From Paracidovorax wautersii (GTDB taxonomy: Bacteria > Pseudomonadota > Gammaproteobacteria > Burkholderiales > Burkholderiaceae_C), in the NCBI RefSeq assembly GCF_031453675.1, contig NZ_JAVIZX010000001.1, positions 1,882,001 through 1,946,000 of the forward strand: 64,000 nucleotides of DNA, read 5' to 3'. How positions within the stretch are numbered: position 1 is the stretch's first letter; every line of letters begins with the position of its first letter. Of the stretch, positions 1 to 8,638 are shown piece by piece. The notes under the pieces are model-generated. The model saw only the letters and a program-made list of their open reading frames with translations. It searched no databases and had not been told where the DNA came from. A program made the translations under genes and the position numbers.

Positions 1-1
1 G

Positions 2-622
2 CAGGCCGGCTTCGACATGGTCTACGGCGTGATCGCGGACCGCGGCGCCGAGAGCGGCGCCAAGCGCGTGGGCACGAACGTGTTCTACCGGCTGATGAAC
101 GCGGGCAACAAGGTCAAGATCCCGCCGAACGCGGGGGACTTCCGCTGGATGGATCGCCGCGTGGCCGATGCGCTCAAGGCCCTGCCCGAGCGCAACCGCT
201 TCATGAAGGGGCTGTACGCGTGGGTCGGTTTCAAGACGGCCGCGCTGCCCTTCGTGCCGCTGGACCGGGCGGCGGGGGTATCCAGCTTCAACCTGCGGCG
301 CCTGGGCTCGCTGGCCCTGTCGGGACTCACCTCTTTCACCACGCTGCCGCTGCGGGTGTGGAGCATGATCGGCGGCAGCATCTCGCTGCTGGCGCTGGCC
401 TACGCCCTGTGGATCACGATCGACACTGTGGTCTTCGGCAGCGATCTGGAAGGCTGGCCCACGCTGGCCGTCAGCATCATGCTGTTCTCCGGCGTGCAGC
501 TGATGTCGATCGGCATCCTGGGCGAATACATCGGCCGGATCTACGACGAGGTCAAGCGCCGGCCGGTCTACCTGGTGGCCTGCGACGAAGACCGCAGCCC
601 GCTGCGCGAGCCCCGGCCATGA
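2..622 (+). CDS. GtrB/ArnC-like polyprenyl-phosphate glycosyltransferase (5' end outside window)
   Basis: C-terminal part of a family 2 glycosyltransferase that loads a sugar onto undecaprenyl phosphate at the inner face of the cytoplasmic membrane. The reading frame is open from base 2 (QAGFDMVYGV, typical of the catalytic domain of this family), so the gene begins upstream. Two membrane helices follow, encoded at about 350-430 and 465-530, then the conserved tail GILGEYIGRIYDEVKRRP. The stop codon overlaps the next start (ATGA), and the partner is GtrA, as in gtrAB-type systems, which fits a sugar-lipid made here and flipped by GtrA. The sugar cannot be told from sequence. Confidence 0.9.
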   Translation, partial: QAGFDMVYGVIADRGAESGAKRVGTNVFYRLMNAGNKVKIPPNAGDFRWMDRRVADALKALPERNRFMKGLYAWVGFKTAALPFVPLDRAAGVSSFNLRRLGSLALSGLTSFTTLPLRVWSMIGGSISLLALAYALWITIDTVVFGSDLEGWPTLAVSIMLFSGVQLMSIGILGEYIGRIYDEVKRRPVYLVACDEDRSPLREPRP

Positions 623-1041
623 GCCTGCGCGGCGCCGGGCCGTGGACCCTGCTGCAACAGCTGCCGCAGGGCCTGCAGTTCGTGCTGGTGGGCGCTGCCG
701 CCGCGGCCACGCACCTGGCCGTGGTGGGCGCGCTGGTGGCGCTGGCCGGCATGCCGCCGCTGGCCGCCAACGTGCTGGCCTTCCTGGTGGCGTTCACCGT
801 GAGCTATACCGGCCACGCGCGGCTGACCTTCGCCCGCGCGCAGGCCCGCGGCTGGGCCGTGGCGGCGCGCTTCTTCGCCGTGGCCTGCCTGTCGTTCGCC
901 GCCAATGAGGCGCTGTACTACGCGGCCCTGCACTGGCTGCACTGGCACTACTTCTGGAGCCTGGCGGGCGTGCTGGTGCTGGTGGCCGTGGGCACCTTCG
1001 TGCTGAGCAAATGCTGGGCGTTCAAGGCGAGCGCGCCATGA
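619..1041 (+). CDS. GtrA family membrane protein (putative lipid-linked sugar flippase)
   Basis: Small (140 aa) protein with four predicted membrane helices, the size and pattern of the GtrA/DPMS family. Family members are thought to move undecaprenyl-phosphate sugars across the inner membrane. The start ATG overlaps the stop of the upstream glycosyltransferase by four bases and its own stop overlaps the following deacetylase start in the same way, so the three are almost surely co-translated. A longer in-frame extension from base 220 exists but lies antisense to nothing real and only shadows the upstream gene. The family assignment is good; the cargo is unknown. Confidence 0.88.
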   Translation: MSLRGAGPWTLLQQLPQGLQFVLVGAAAAATHLAVVGALVALAGMPPLAANVLAFLVAFTVSYTGHARLTFARAQARGWAVAARFFAVACLSFAANEALYYAALHWLHWHYFWSLAGVLVLVAVGTFVLSKCWAFKASAP

Positions 1042-1919
1042 CCGCCAGCCGCGTTGACGACGACGTTTCTGCCGGGGCCGTCCACGCCATCGTTCTGTGC
1101 GCGGACGACTACGCGCTGCACCCCGCCGTGGACGAGGCGGTGGAGCGGCTCGCGCGGGCCGGCCGTCTGTCTGCCACCAGCTGCATGACCACGGCGCCGC
1201 AGTGGCCTGCGGCCGCCGCGCGCCTGCCGGCCTTGCGCGACCGGCTGGCCGTGGGCCTGCACTTCAACCTGACCGAAGGCCATGGCGGCGCCCACGCGGC
1301 GCAGCCGCTCGGGACCATGCTGCGCCGGGCTTACGGGCGGCAACTGTCGGAAGCGCCGATGCGCGCGGCGTGGCGCACGCAGCTCGATGCCTTCGAGCGC
1401 GCGCTCAAAACGCCGCCCGACTTCATTGACGGCCACCAGCACGTGCACCAGCTGCCGCGCGTGCGCGATGCGCTGCTGGCCGAACTGCAGGCGCGCTATG
1501 CGCCGCACGAACGGCCCTGGGTGCGCTCCACGGTGCCCGCGGGCGGGCTGTGGCGGAAGCCCAAGGCGGCCCTCATCGCGCTGCTGGGGGGCTGGACGGC
1601 CACGCGCACGCTGCACCGCGCAGGCGTGGCCACGAACCAGGGCTTCGGCGGGGTCTATGGCTTCGACGCGCCGGATGCCGCGGCCTATGGCGCGCATATG
1701 GCGCAGTGGCTGCCGCACGCGGCGCAGGGGAGTCTGCTGATGTGCCACCCCGCCACCACCGCGGTGCCCGGCGATGCCATCGGCACGCAGCGTGCGGTGG
1801 AATACGCCTTCCTTGCTTCCGATGATTTCGGCGCGCTGCTGCAGCGCACGGGCCGCCGGGTGCAGCAGGGCCCGCAGGCCCTTGCGGCCTGGTTTGGTGC
1901 ACCGCCGGATGCTGCGTAA
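1038..1919 (+). CDS. ChbG/HpnK (YdjC) family carbohydrate deacetylase
   Basis: 293-residue YdjC-fold enzyme. Family members remove acetyl groups from N-acetylated sugars, for example chito-oligosaccharides (ChbG), or act in hopanoid side-chain synthesis (HpnK). Expected metal and catalytic residues are visible: the Asp pair in CADDY (about residues 23-24), His75 in VGLHFNLTE, and the cluster DGHQHVH at 131-137. It is the third gene of a run linked by ATGA overlaps with a glycosyltransferase and GtrA. That context suggests it deacetylates the sugar of a lipid-linked or surface glycan; this is inference. A hairpin lies just past the stop. Confidence 0.88.
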   Translation: MTASRVDDDVSAGAVHAIVLCADDYALHPAVDEAVERLARAGRLSATSCMTTAPQWPAAAARLPALRDRLAVGLHFNLTEGHGGAHAAQPLGTMLRRAYGRQLSEAPMRAAWRTQLDAFERALKTPPDFIDGHQHVHQLPRVRDALLAELQARYAPHERPWVRSTVPAGGLWRKPKAALIALLGGWTATRTLHRAGVATNQGFGGVYGFDAPDAAAYGAHMAQWLPHAAQGSLLMCHPATTAVPGDAIGTQRAVEYAFLASDDFGALLQRTGRRVQQGPQALAAWFGAPPDAA

Positions 1920-1933
1920 AAGAGAGCATTGCA

Positions 1934-1955
1934 CGCAGGCCACATGCGGCCTGCG
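1934..1955 (+). terminator. stem-loop after the glycosyltransferase-gtrA-deacetylase run
   Basis: Perfect 8-base stem (CGCAGGCC with GGCCTGCG) and a 6-base loop, 14 bases after the deacetylase stop. There is no T tract after the stem, so it is either a weak intrinsic terminator or an RNA 3'-end stabiliser. Confidence 0.4.
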
Positions 1956-2106
1956 GGGCGGATGATGGCGAAGCAACGAGCGGTTGGCGGCGTCACCGCC
2001 GCGACAGCCTTTGCGGCCGCGTTGCCGTGGCCAGCGGCATGATCATTGCTTCGTTTTGGGGCCGGCCTGTCCAGGCCGGGCGAATCATTACAACAGGAGT
2101 CATTCC

Positions 2107-4077
2107 ATGACAAAGAAGACCTGGCTATGGGCGTTCACACCCATCGCCTTTTCCGCAGCGCTGTACGGCTGCGGCGGCAGTTCCGGTTCGGACGGCAACG
2201 CGCCGCTCGCCGTCGACAACAACGCCCAGAGCTGCTCGGTGCTCTCCAGCACCGGCTCGGCCGTGGTGGTGGGCTCCGGCCTGGCGGGCGACCCTGCCGC
2301 GCCTGAAGCGGCTTCCGGCTACCGCCTGGGCAACCAGGCCAAGTACTCCAGCAAATACATGGTCGTGGCCAACACGCCCCTGGCCACCAAGGCCGGCTGC
2401 GACGTGCTCAAGGCCGGCGGCACCGCGGTGGATGCGGCCGTGGCCGTGCAGGCCGTGCTGGGCCTGGTGGAGCCGCAGTCGAGCACCATCGCCGGCAGCG
2501 CCTTCATGATGTATTACGACGCCGCGACCAAGAAGGTCATCGCGTACGACGGCCGCGAGACCGCGCCCGCCGCCGCCACCGGCTTCTACCTCGTGCGCCA
2601 GGACCAGGCCAACGCTGCATCGCCCGCGCCCCTGCCCAGCGCCCGCCGCAGCGGCCGCTCCATCGGCGTGCCCGGCGTGATGCGCATGCTGGACATGGCC
2701 CACCGCGACCACGGCCGCCTGGCCTGGAACGGCCTCTTCGACGAAGGCGTGCGCCTGGCCTCCAACGGCTTCCAGATCCCGGCCCGCATGGGCAGCGCCA
2801 TCAGCAGCAATGCCGCCAGCCTGCGGCTCGATGCCAACGCCGTGGCGCTGTACTTCAATGCCGACGGCACGCCGCGTGCGGCCGGCACCACCATGACCAA
2901 CCTGCCCTATGCGCAGTCGCTGCGCACGCTGGCCAGCCAGGGCGCGGGTGCGATGTACGACGGCCCCATGGCGCAGGCCATCGTCGCCAAGGCCGCGCAG
3001 GCGGTGGGCGACGACGCCGCCCGCACCCCCATCACGCCGAGCCTGATGACGGTGGCCGACCTGCGCGCCTACCAGCCCAAGAAGCGCGAGCCGGTGTGCA
3101 CCACCTACCGCAGCACCTACTACGTCTGTACCATGTCGCCGCCGTCCTCGGGCGGCATCGCCATCGCGCAGTCGCTGGGCATCCTGGAGAACTTCAACCT
3201 GTCCCAGTACCCGCCGACCAACCCCGCCAACGAAGGCGGCGTGCCCAGCGTGATGGGCGTGCACCTGGTGTCGGAAGCCGAGCGCCTGGCCTATGCCGAC
3301 CGCGACAAGTACGTGGCCGACACCGATTTCGTGCCGCTGCCCGGCCGCGGCGTGGCCACCATGCTCGACAAGGACTACCTGAAGCAGCGCGCCGCGCTGA
3401 TCCGCCCTGACGGCAACTCGCAGGGCGTGGTGCCTGCGGGCGATCTGGGCTCGACGCCGCTGGGCGTGGACAAGACGGTCGAGCGCGGCACGACGCACTT
3501 CTCCATCGTCGACGCGTATGGCAACGTGGTCTCCATGACCTCCACCGTCGAGTCCAGCATGGGCTCCTTCCACATGGTGGGCGGCTTCCTGCTGACCAAC
3601 CAGCTGACCGACTTCTCGGCCCAGCCGGCCGACAGCGCCGGCACGCCCGTGGCCAACCGCGTGGCACCGGGCAAGCGCCCCCGCAGCACGATGGCGCCCA
3701 CGCTGGTGTTCAAGGGCACGGAGCCGGGCGACTTCCTGATGGCCACCGGCTCGCCCGGCGGCGGCACCATCATCCAGTACGTGATGAAGACCGTCGTGGG
3801 CGCCGTGGACTGGGGCCTGAATGCGCAGCAGGCCACCTCGCTGGTGAACTTCGGCGCCACCAACAGCGCCACCACCAACGTGGACGGCGCCAACACCGCT
3901 CTGGACCTCACGGGCCTGATCAGCGGCCTGCAGGCCAAGGGCCACACCGTATCCAACGGCGCGCAATCGAGCGGCGTGTCCACCATCATGCGGGTCAACC
4001 GCAACGGAACCGCGCAGTTGGAAGGCGGCGTGGACCCGCGCCGTGAAGGCATCGTGCTGGGCGACGGCGCGCTCTGA
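2107..4077 (+). CDS. ggt: gamma-glutamyltransferase, lipoprotein form
   Basis: 656-residue gamma-glutamyltransferase, which cleaves or transfers the gamma-glutamyl group of glutathione and related peptides outside the cytoplasm. The N-terminus has a signal peptide ending in a lipobox-like LYGC followed by a Gly/Ser-rich stretch, so it is probably lipid-anchored. The autocatalytic cleavage site is GTTHFSIVD, with the nucleophile Thr near residue 462. Further down, RPRSTMAPTLVF and GSPGGG match the conserved glutamate-binding loops. It is longer than the E. coli enzyme (580 aa), mainly through the N-terminal anchor and inserts. A start at 2107 is chosen because an AACAGGAG ribosome site precedes it at 2092-2099. 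It is a single-gene unit closed by a strong terminator. Confidence 0.92.
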   Translation: MTKKTWLWAFTPIAFSAALYGCGGSSGSDGNAPLAVDNNAQSCSVLSSTGSAVVVGSGLAGDPAAPEAASGYRLGNQAKYSSKYMVVANTPLATKAGCDVLKAGGTAVDAAVAVQAVLGLVEPQSSTIAGSAFMMYYDAATKKVIAYDGRETAPAAATGFYLVRQDQANAASPAPLPSARRSGRSIGVPGVMRMLDMAHRDHGRLAWNGLFDEGVRLASNGFQIPARMGSAISSNAASLRLDANAVALYFNADGTPRAAGTTMTNLPYAQSLRTLASQGAGAMYDGPMAQAIVAKAAQAVGDDAARTPITPSLMTVADLRAYQPKKREPVCTTYRSTYYVCTMSPPSSGGIAIAQSLGILENFNLSQYPPTNPANEGGVPSVMGVHLVSEAERLAYADRDKYVADTDFVPLPGRGVATMLDKDYLKQRAALIRPDGNSQGVVPAGDLGSTPLGVDKTVERGTTHFSIVDAYGNVVSMTSTVESSMGSFHMVGGFLLTNQLTDFSAQPADSAGTPVANRVAPGKRPRSTMAPTLVFKGTEPGDFLMATGSPGGGTIIQYVMKTVVGAVDWGLNAQQATSLVNFGATNSATTNVDGANTALDLTGLISGLQAKGHTVSNGAQSSGVSTIMRVNRNGTAQLEGGVDPRREGIVLGDGAL

Positions 4078-4092
4078 TCGCTCCCTCCCCGG

Positions 4093-4129
4093 CCGCCGGC
4101 TGCCGCCCTTGTGCGGTAGCCGGCGGTTT
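4093..4129 (+). terminator. intrinsic terminator of ggt
   Basis: Nine-base stem CCGCCGGCT (4093-4101) with AGCCGGCGG (4118-4126), an inner CCGC/GCGG stem, then a short T run. It starts 16 bases after the ggt stop codon. Confidence 0.75.
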
Positions 4130-4132
4130 GCA

Positions 4133-4200
4133 TTGATGCTCTCTATTTTGTAGCTGATTGCGCTTGTTGGACGGGCGCTGTGGCCTGTTTTCATTCAAAT
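4133..4200. repeat. repeat family A, copy between the ends of ggt and priA
   Basis: AT-richer patch with the family core TAGCTGATTGCGCTTG in minus orientation, between the converging 3' ends of ggt and priA. Compare the copies near 15943, 22230, 27690, 29400, 51200 and 61143. Confidence 0.55.
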
Positions 4201-4298
4201 GCCGTGGGGCATTGGTCGCGCAGACTCCGGCATGCCACCGGGGCGGCGGCACGCCCACGGGCGACGTCCCGGACCGCGCTGCGCCGGCGTTCAGACCG

Positions 4299-6467
4299 TC
4301 AGATCGCCAGAGGATCCACGTCCACCAGCCAGCGGATCAACCCCTTGTGCGCGGGCTGCGCGCGCGTGGCGTGCAGCACCGGCTGCCAGGCGGCCAGAAA
4401 GCGCTGCAGCGCGCCGCGGCTGGGGCTTTCCACCAGCATCTGCGCGCGCTCCACATTGGCCACCCGCTGGATCGCCAGCGGCACGGGCGGGAACAGGAAG
4501 ACATGCTCCAGGCCCGGCAGTCCGCCGTCGCGCGCGGCCTGGCTGGCCGCGGTGAGGAAGGCCTGCGCCGCCTCCTGCGTGCGCGCATCGGCCCGCACCA
4601 GGGCCTGGAAGGCGAAGGGCGGCATGCCGGCGTCCGCGCGCTCGGCCAGCTGCCGCGCGGCGAAGGCCGGGTAGTCGTGCCGGCGCAGCGCGGCGTACAG
4701 CGCGTGGTCGGCATGCCAGGTCTGCACCCACATCTCGCTCGGCCGGCCCCCCTGGTCGGCCATGTACTGGGCGTCGCGCCCGGCGCGGCCGGCGGCCTGC
4801 ATCAGCAGGGCGAACAGGCGCTCGGGCGCGCGGAAGTCGCTGGAAAACAGGGCGCCGTCTGGCTGCACCGCGGCCACCAGCGTGATGCGCCGGAAGTCGT
4901 GGCCCTTGGCGACCATCTGCGTGCCCACCAGCACATCCACCTCGCCCGCGTGCACCTGGGCGAGCTGCTCTTCGAGCGCACCCTTGGCCTTGGTGGTGTC
5001 GGCGTCGATGCGGGCCACGCGGGCGGCCCGGCGCTCCGGCGTGATCACGTTGCGCAGCAACGCGGCCAATTGCTCTTCCAGCTGTTCGGTGCCGCGCCCG
5101 ATGGGCGCGATGTCCGGGTTGCCGCAGGTGGGGCAGGCGAAAGGCACGCGGACCGTGTATGCGCAGTGGTGGCAGCGCAGGGTGCGGTCGATCTTGTGGA
5201 ACACCTGGTGGGCGCTGCAGTGCGGGCAGTCGCTCTTCCAGCCGCATTCGGTGCAGTGCAGCACGGGCGCGAAGCCGCGCCGGTTGAGCAGCACCAGGCA
5301 CTGCTCGCCGCGCTCCACGCGCTCGGTGATGGCGGCAATGAGCGGCGGTGAGAACACGCTGCCTCGGGGCTGCTGCGCCAGGTCCACCACCCGCACGCGG
5401 GGCAGGGCGCCGGCGCCGATGCGGCTGGGCATGGCGAGGCGCAGGTAGCGCCCGCCCTGCGGGTCTTCCGGCGTGGGCGGGCGGCTGGCGTGCCAGGTTT
5501 CCAGCGACGGCGTGGCCGAGCCCAGGATGACCTTGGCGCCTTGGTCGCGTCCCCGCCAGATGGCCAGATCGCGGGCGGAGTAGCGCGCGCCTTCCTGCTG
5601 CTTGTAGCTGGCGTCGTGCTCCTCGTCCACCACGATGAGCTTCAGGCCCGGCAGGCTGGCGAACACCGCCATGCGCGTGCCCAGCACGATGCGCGCCGTG
5701 CCGGCGTGCGCGGCCAGCCAGCTCTTGAGCCGCTGCGGGTTGGTCATGCCGCTGTGCAGGCTGACGACGCTGCCCGGGCCGTAGCGGCCGGCAAAGCGGG
5801 CATTGAAGCGCTCTTCCAGCTGCGGCGTGAGGTTGATCTCGGGCACCATCACCAGCGCCTGGGCGGTCGGGTCGGCTTCCAGCGCCTGCTGCACGCAGCG
5901 CAGGTAGACCTCGGTCTTGCCGCTGCCGGTGCTGCCGTACAGCAGGAAGGGGCCTGGATGCTGGTCGATTTGGGCTCTGGCGCTTTCCTGTTCTGCGCTG
6001 AGTGCTATTGATTCAGTAGTATTTTCCGAGCCGCTGGCCGAGGTGGCCACCTTGGCGGGGCGGCGCAGACGGCGGCCCAGCTGCTCCGGCGACAGGTCGC
6101 GCAGCTGCGGGGGCAGGGCGGCCAGGGCGACTTCCCCCAGGGAGCGCTGGTAGTAATGCGCCGCAAAGGCCACCAGGCGGCGCCAGGACCGGTCCAGCGG
6201 AGCCACGCCGTCGAGCACGCCCGCCACGGCGCGGGGTGCCATGCCATCGGGCAGGCCGGCGCCGTGGTCCGGCGTGTCCCACACCACGCCCAGCACCTCC
6301 CGCCGTCCCAGAGGCACCCGCACCAGCGTGCCGGGCGCCAGGGGCTCCGCGCAGGCATAGGTCAACAGGTCGCCCACGGCGCTGTGCGCAGGCGTTTGCA
6401 CGGCCACCTGGACAGAGGCGCACGGCGGCGCAGCACCCGCAGGCGAGGGCAGACCGTCTGCCGTCAC
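4299..6467 (-). CDS. priA: primosomal protein N' (replication restart helicase PriA)
   Basis: 722-residue superfamily 2 DNA helicase that recognises stalled forks and loads the replisome for restart. The N-terminal DNA-binding domain covers about residues 15-110. The helicase core has Walker A GSTGSGKT at 178-185 and a DEEH box (VVDEEHDASYKQ). Eight zinc-binding cysteines lie at about 401-447 (HCTEC, CPHC, CHHC, CPTC). Between the two main domains, residues about 148-167 are encoded by a copy of repeat family A with AT-richer codons, so part of the linker seems to come from a repeat insertion. The gene follows hemE on the same strand, but 855 bases separate them, so it probably has its own promoter. 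Confidence 0.95.
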   Translation of the reverse strand: MTADGLPSPAGAAPPCASVQVAVQTPAHSAVGDLLTYACAEPLAPGTLVRVPLGRREVLGVVWDTPDHGAGLPDGMAPRAVAGVLDGVAPLDRSWRRLVAFAAHYYQRSLGEVALAALPPQLRDLSPEQLGRRLRRPAKVATSASGSENTTESIALSAEQESARAQIDQHPGPFLLYGSTGSGKTEVYLRCVQQALEADPTAQALVMVPEINLTPQLEERFNARFAGRYGPGSVVSLHSGMTNPQRLKSWLAAHAGTARIVLGTRMAVFASLPGLKLIVVDEEHDASYKQQEGARYSARDLAIWRGRDQGAKVILGSATPSLETWHASRPPTPEDPQGGRYLRLAMPSRIGAGALPRVRVVDLAQQPRGSVFSPPLIAAITERVERGEQCLVLLNRRGFAPVLHCTECGWKSDCPHCSAHQVFHKIDRTLRCHHCAYTVRVPFACPTCGNPDIAPIGRGTEQLEEQLAALLRNVITPERRAARVARIDADTTKAKGALEEQLAQVHAGEVDVLVGTQMVAKGHDFRRITLVAAVQPDGALFSSDFRAPERLFALLMQAAGRAGRDAQYMADQGGRPSEMWVQTWHADHALYAALRRHDYPAFAARQLAERADAGMPPFAFQALVRADARTQEAAQAFLTAASQAARDGGLPGLEHVFLFPPVPLAIQRVANVERAQMLVESPSRGALQRFLAAWQPVLHATRAQPAHKGLIRWLVDVDPLAI
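5968..6025 (+). repeat. repeat family A, copy inside priA
   Basis: TTTGGGCTCTGGCGC and GCGCTGAGTGCTATTGATT line up with the intergenic copy at 22230-22320 in the same orientation. The copy is in frame and encodes priA residues about 148-167. Confidence 0.5.
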
Positions 6468-6664
6468 GGTGCAAACCCCTCAGGCGCGGACGCTGCATGC
6501 GCCAGCCGCCGGACGGCGCACGGCACGGCTGGCCGCACGGCGCGGCCGCGGGTCGACAAGGGGGCAATGGGAGGGGGCGAACAAGCGCAGGAAGGGGTCA
6601 CGTCACCCGATTGTCGGCGTTGCACGGCGCCCATCGGGGGGCTGACATAACGGCCCCATGCGAC

Positions 6665-6691
6665 TTTCTGTGGATAACTTTGTTGACATCC
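6665..6691 (+). repeat. 27-base direct repeat, first copy
   Basis: Identical to 6989-7015 at 26 of 27 positions; the core is TGTGGATAACTTTGTTGA. A partial third copy, AATAACTTTGCTG, lies at 6780-6792. Confidence 0.8.
6669..6677 (-). promoter_or_regulatory. DnaA box 1 (TTATCCACA)
   Basis: Perfect match to the strongest DnaA box when read on the minus strand; lies inside the first copy of the 27-base repeat. Confidence 0.65.
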
Positions 6692-6857
6692 GGGGTGCAG
6701 CCCGCCCGCAAGCCGCGTCGGCGCTGGGTGCCGGCGGATGGGAGGGGCTTCGGCCGGCGCCAAAAAAGTCATATGAATCAAATAACTTTGCTGCAGTGCA
6801 TCGAAAGCCGCGGCGCGCGCTGGGAAAGCATGGCGAAAGCCTCCGCTCGGCCCAAGG

Positions 6858-6866
6858 TGTGCATAA
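6858..6866 (-). promoter_or_regulatory. DnaA box 2 (TTATGCACA)
   Basis: Fits TTATNCACA in the same orientation as box 1, 189 bases from it. Confidence 0.55.
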
Positions 6867-6988
6867 CTGGGCTTGTCAAGGGCTGCGCGCCGGAAGAAAT
6901 GTGCTACCGCGCCGGGCGCGCCTGCGGTTCTGCCTTCAAATGCCGCAGCAAGTGCTTGATTTGACAGGGATTCCCGACATTTCCAGAA

Positions 6989-7015
6989 TTTCTGTGGATA
7001 ACTTTGTTGATATCC
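6989..7015 (+). repeat. 27-base direct repeat, second copy
   Basis: Second copy of the repeat at 6665-6691, differing by one C/T change. Confidence 0.8.
6993..7001 (-). promoter_or_regulatory. DnaA box 3 (TTATCCACA)
   Basis: Perfect box in the second copy of the 27-base repeat, same orientation. Confidence 0.65.
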
Positions 7016-7190
7016 CGCTCCGGAACGCTGCGGGCCCTTGAAAACACAGGGTTTTGTTACTTTGCCCGTAAAAACGGCATTGGGCGATGCCCTATGCAAA
7101 TCAATGACTTACGTAGCGATTCGGCTTTTTTGAGCGCCCGCAAGTTCGGACGGTGAAAACCGGAGCGCTCGACGGCGGAAGCACCGCAAG

Positions 7191-7199
7191 TGTGCATAA
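7191..7199 (-). promoter_or_regulatory. DnaA box 4 (TTATGCACA)
   Basis: Fits TTATNCACA, same orientation as the other three, 124 bases from the end of hemE. Confidence 0.55.
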
Positions 7200-7322
7200 G
7201 TCAAGGTTCCTGATGCCCCGAATGGGCGAAAGACACCCCACCCCGCGGCTGCGGTTGGAAACAATGCGTAACCGGGCGGCGCCGATGGAACTTTCGTGCC
7301 GCCTGGACTACCGAGCTGCGGG

Positions 7323-8438
7323 TCAGAGCGGGCGACGTTGTGCCCGGGAGTGGCTGTGCACGGCTTCCACCAACGCGGCCACGTGCTCGGGCGGGGTGTA
7401 TTGGCTGATGCCGTGGCCCAGGTTGAAGATGTGCGTGGGGCCGGTGGTCGTCCGGTCGGTGTGCGGGGTGCCGAAGCTGTCCAGCACGGCGCGCGCCTGG
7501 GCTGCAATGGCGTCCGGCGGGGCAAACAGCACGTTCGGGTCGATGTTGCCCTGCAGCGCCTTGCCCGGGCCGCCCACCGCGCCGCCCACCAGGGCGCGGG
7601 CCTTGGCCAGATTGGCCGTCCAGTCCAGGCCCAGCACCTCGCAGTCCAGGCCGCCCATCTCGTCGAGCCACAGCGCGCCGCCCTTGGTGAAGACGATGCG
7701 TGGCACGTCGGTGCCGTCCACGCCCGTGCGCTTGAGCTGCGCCAGCACGCGGCGCGTGTACGCCAGGCTGAACTGCTGGAACATGCCATCGGCCAGCACG
7801 CCGCCCCAGCTGTCGAAGACCATTACGGCCTGTGCGCCGGCATCGATCTGGGCGTTCAGATAGGCAGCGACGGCATCGGCGTTGATTTCCAGGATGCGGT
7901 GCATCAGGTCGGGGCGGCTGTACATCAGCGTCTTGACCTGGCGGTAGTCGTCACTGCCCTTGCCCTCGACCATGTAGCAGGCCAGCGTCCACGGGCTGCC
8001 CGAGAAGCCGATCAGCGGCACGCGGCCGTTCAAGGCCTTGCGGATGCTGGTCACGGCGTCGAACACGTAGCGCAGCTTGTCCATGTCGGGCACGGCCAGT
8101 TCGGCCACAGCGGCCTCGTCGCGCACGTTCTTGGCGAAGCGCGGGCCTTCGCCCTGCGCGAACGACAGGCCCAGGCCCATGGCGTCCGGCACCGTGAGGA
8201 TGTCGCTGAACAGGATGGCCGCGTCGAGCGGAAAGCGGTCCAGCGGCTGCAGCGTGACGTCGGTGGCGTACTGCACATTGGTCGCCAGGCCCATGAAGCT
8301 GCCCGCCTTGGCGCGCGTGGCCAGGTATTCCGGCAGGTAGCGGCCGGCCTGGCGCATGAGCCACAGGGGCGTGTAGTCGGTGGCCTGGCGGCGGCAGGCG
8401 CGCAGGAAGGTGTCGTTCTGGAGCGGGGCGAAACTCAT
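7323..8438 (-). CDS. hemE: uroporphyrinogen decarboxylase
   Basis: Removes the four acetate carboxyl groups of uroporphyrinogen III to give coproporphyrinogen III in heme synthesis, in the cytoplasm. The 371-residue product starts [11 protein letters not shown] and has the signature [14 protein letters not shown] near residue 25, the catalytic-pocket [28 protein letters not shown], and the C-terminal NLGHGI with its conserved His. A second Met three codons upstream (8447) is possible, but the chosen start matches the usual family N-terminus. hemE followed by priA on one strand is a common order in beta-proteobacteria. Here the two are pulled apart by the DnaA-box region. Confidence 0.95.
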   Translation of the reverse strand: MSFAPLQNDTFLRACRRQATDYTPLWLMRQAGRYLPEYLATRAKAGSFMGLATNVQYATDVTLQPLDRFPLDAAILFSDILTVPDAMGLGLSFAQGEGPRFAKNVRDEAAVAELAVPDMDKLRYVFDAVTSIRKALNGRVPLIGFSGSPWTLACYMVEGKGSDDYRQVKTLMYSRPDLMHRILEINADAVAAYLNAQIDAGAQAVMVFDSWGGVLADGMFQQFSLAYTRRVLAQLKRTGVDGTDVPRIVFTKGGALWLDEMGGLDCEVLGLDWTANLAKARALVGGAVGGPGKALQGNIDPNVLFAPPDAIAAQARAVLDSFGTPHTDRTTTGPTHIFNLGHGISQYTPPEHVAALVEAVHSHSRAQRRPL

Positions 8439-8638
8439 GGCGGGCATTGTCGCAGGGCGTCTGGAAGGGCCTGGGCCGAAGCCGGTATGTCTTGCCTCAG
8501 ATCAAGAAATCAGGCGCGCCGCCCGGGGCCGGGTGCATATCTTCATAACGCCAGATGCTGAGCGGTGTGCCAGCATGCAGGCTGCTGCGCTGCCGGTTGG
8601 CGGCCAGCGCCCCCTGAAACCCTGCAGAACACCCCGCC

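Larger units (their letters stand above)
6468..7322. other. gene-free region between hemE and priA with DnaA boxes (candidate replication origin or DnaA-binding locus)
   Basis: I see no convincing gene in these 855 bases. The short open frames overlap one another and lack ribosome sites or family matches. The region holds four 9-mers fitting the DnaA box TTATNCACA, all read on the minus strand, at 6669, 6858, 6993 and 7191. It also has a 27-base direct repeat built around two of them and a relatively AT-rich stretch at about 7038-7080 with A and T runs, which could melt. These are parts expected of an origin. A DnaA titration or regulatory site is the main alternative. No GC-skew test could be done. 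Confidence 0.5.

Noticed and set aside
2125-4194. 689-codon open frame antisense to ggt
   Set aside because: Its composition is His/Arg/Gly-rich as expected for an antisense shadow; the plus-strand frame has all gamma-glutamyltransferase motifs.
7090-7110. Fifth DnaA box near CCTATGCAAATCA
   Set aside because: Differs from TTATNCACA at more than one key position.
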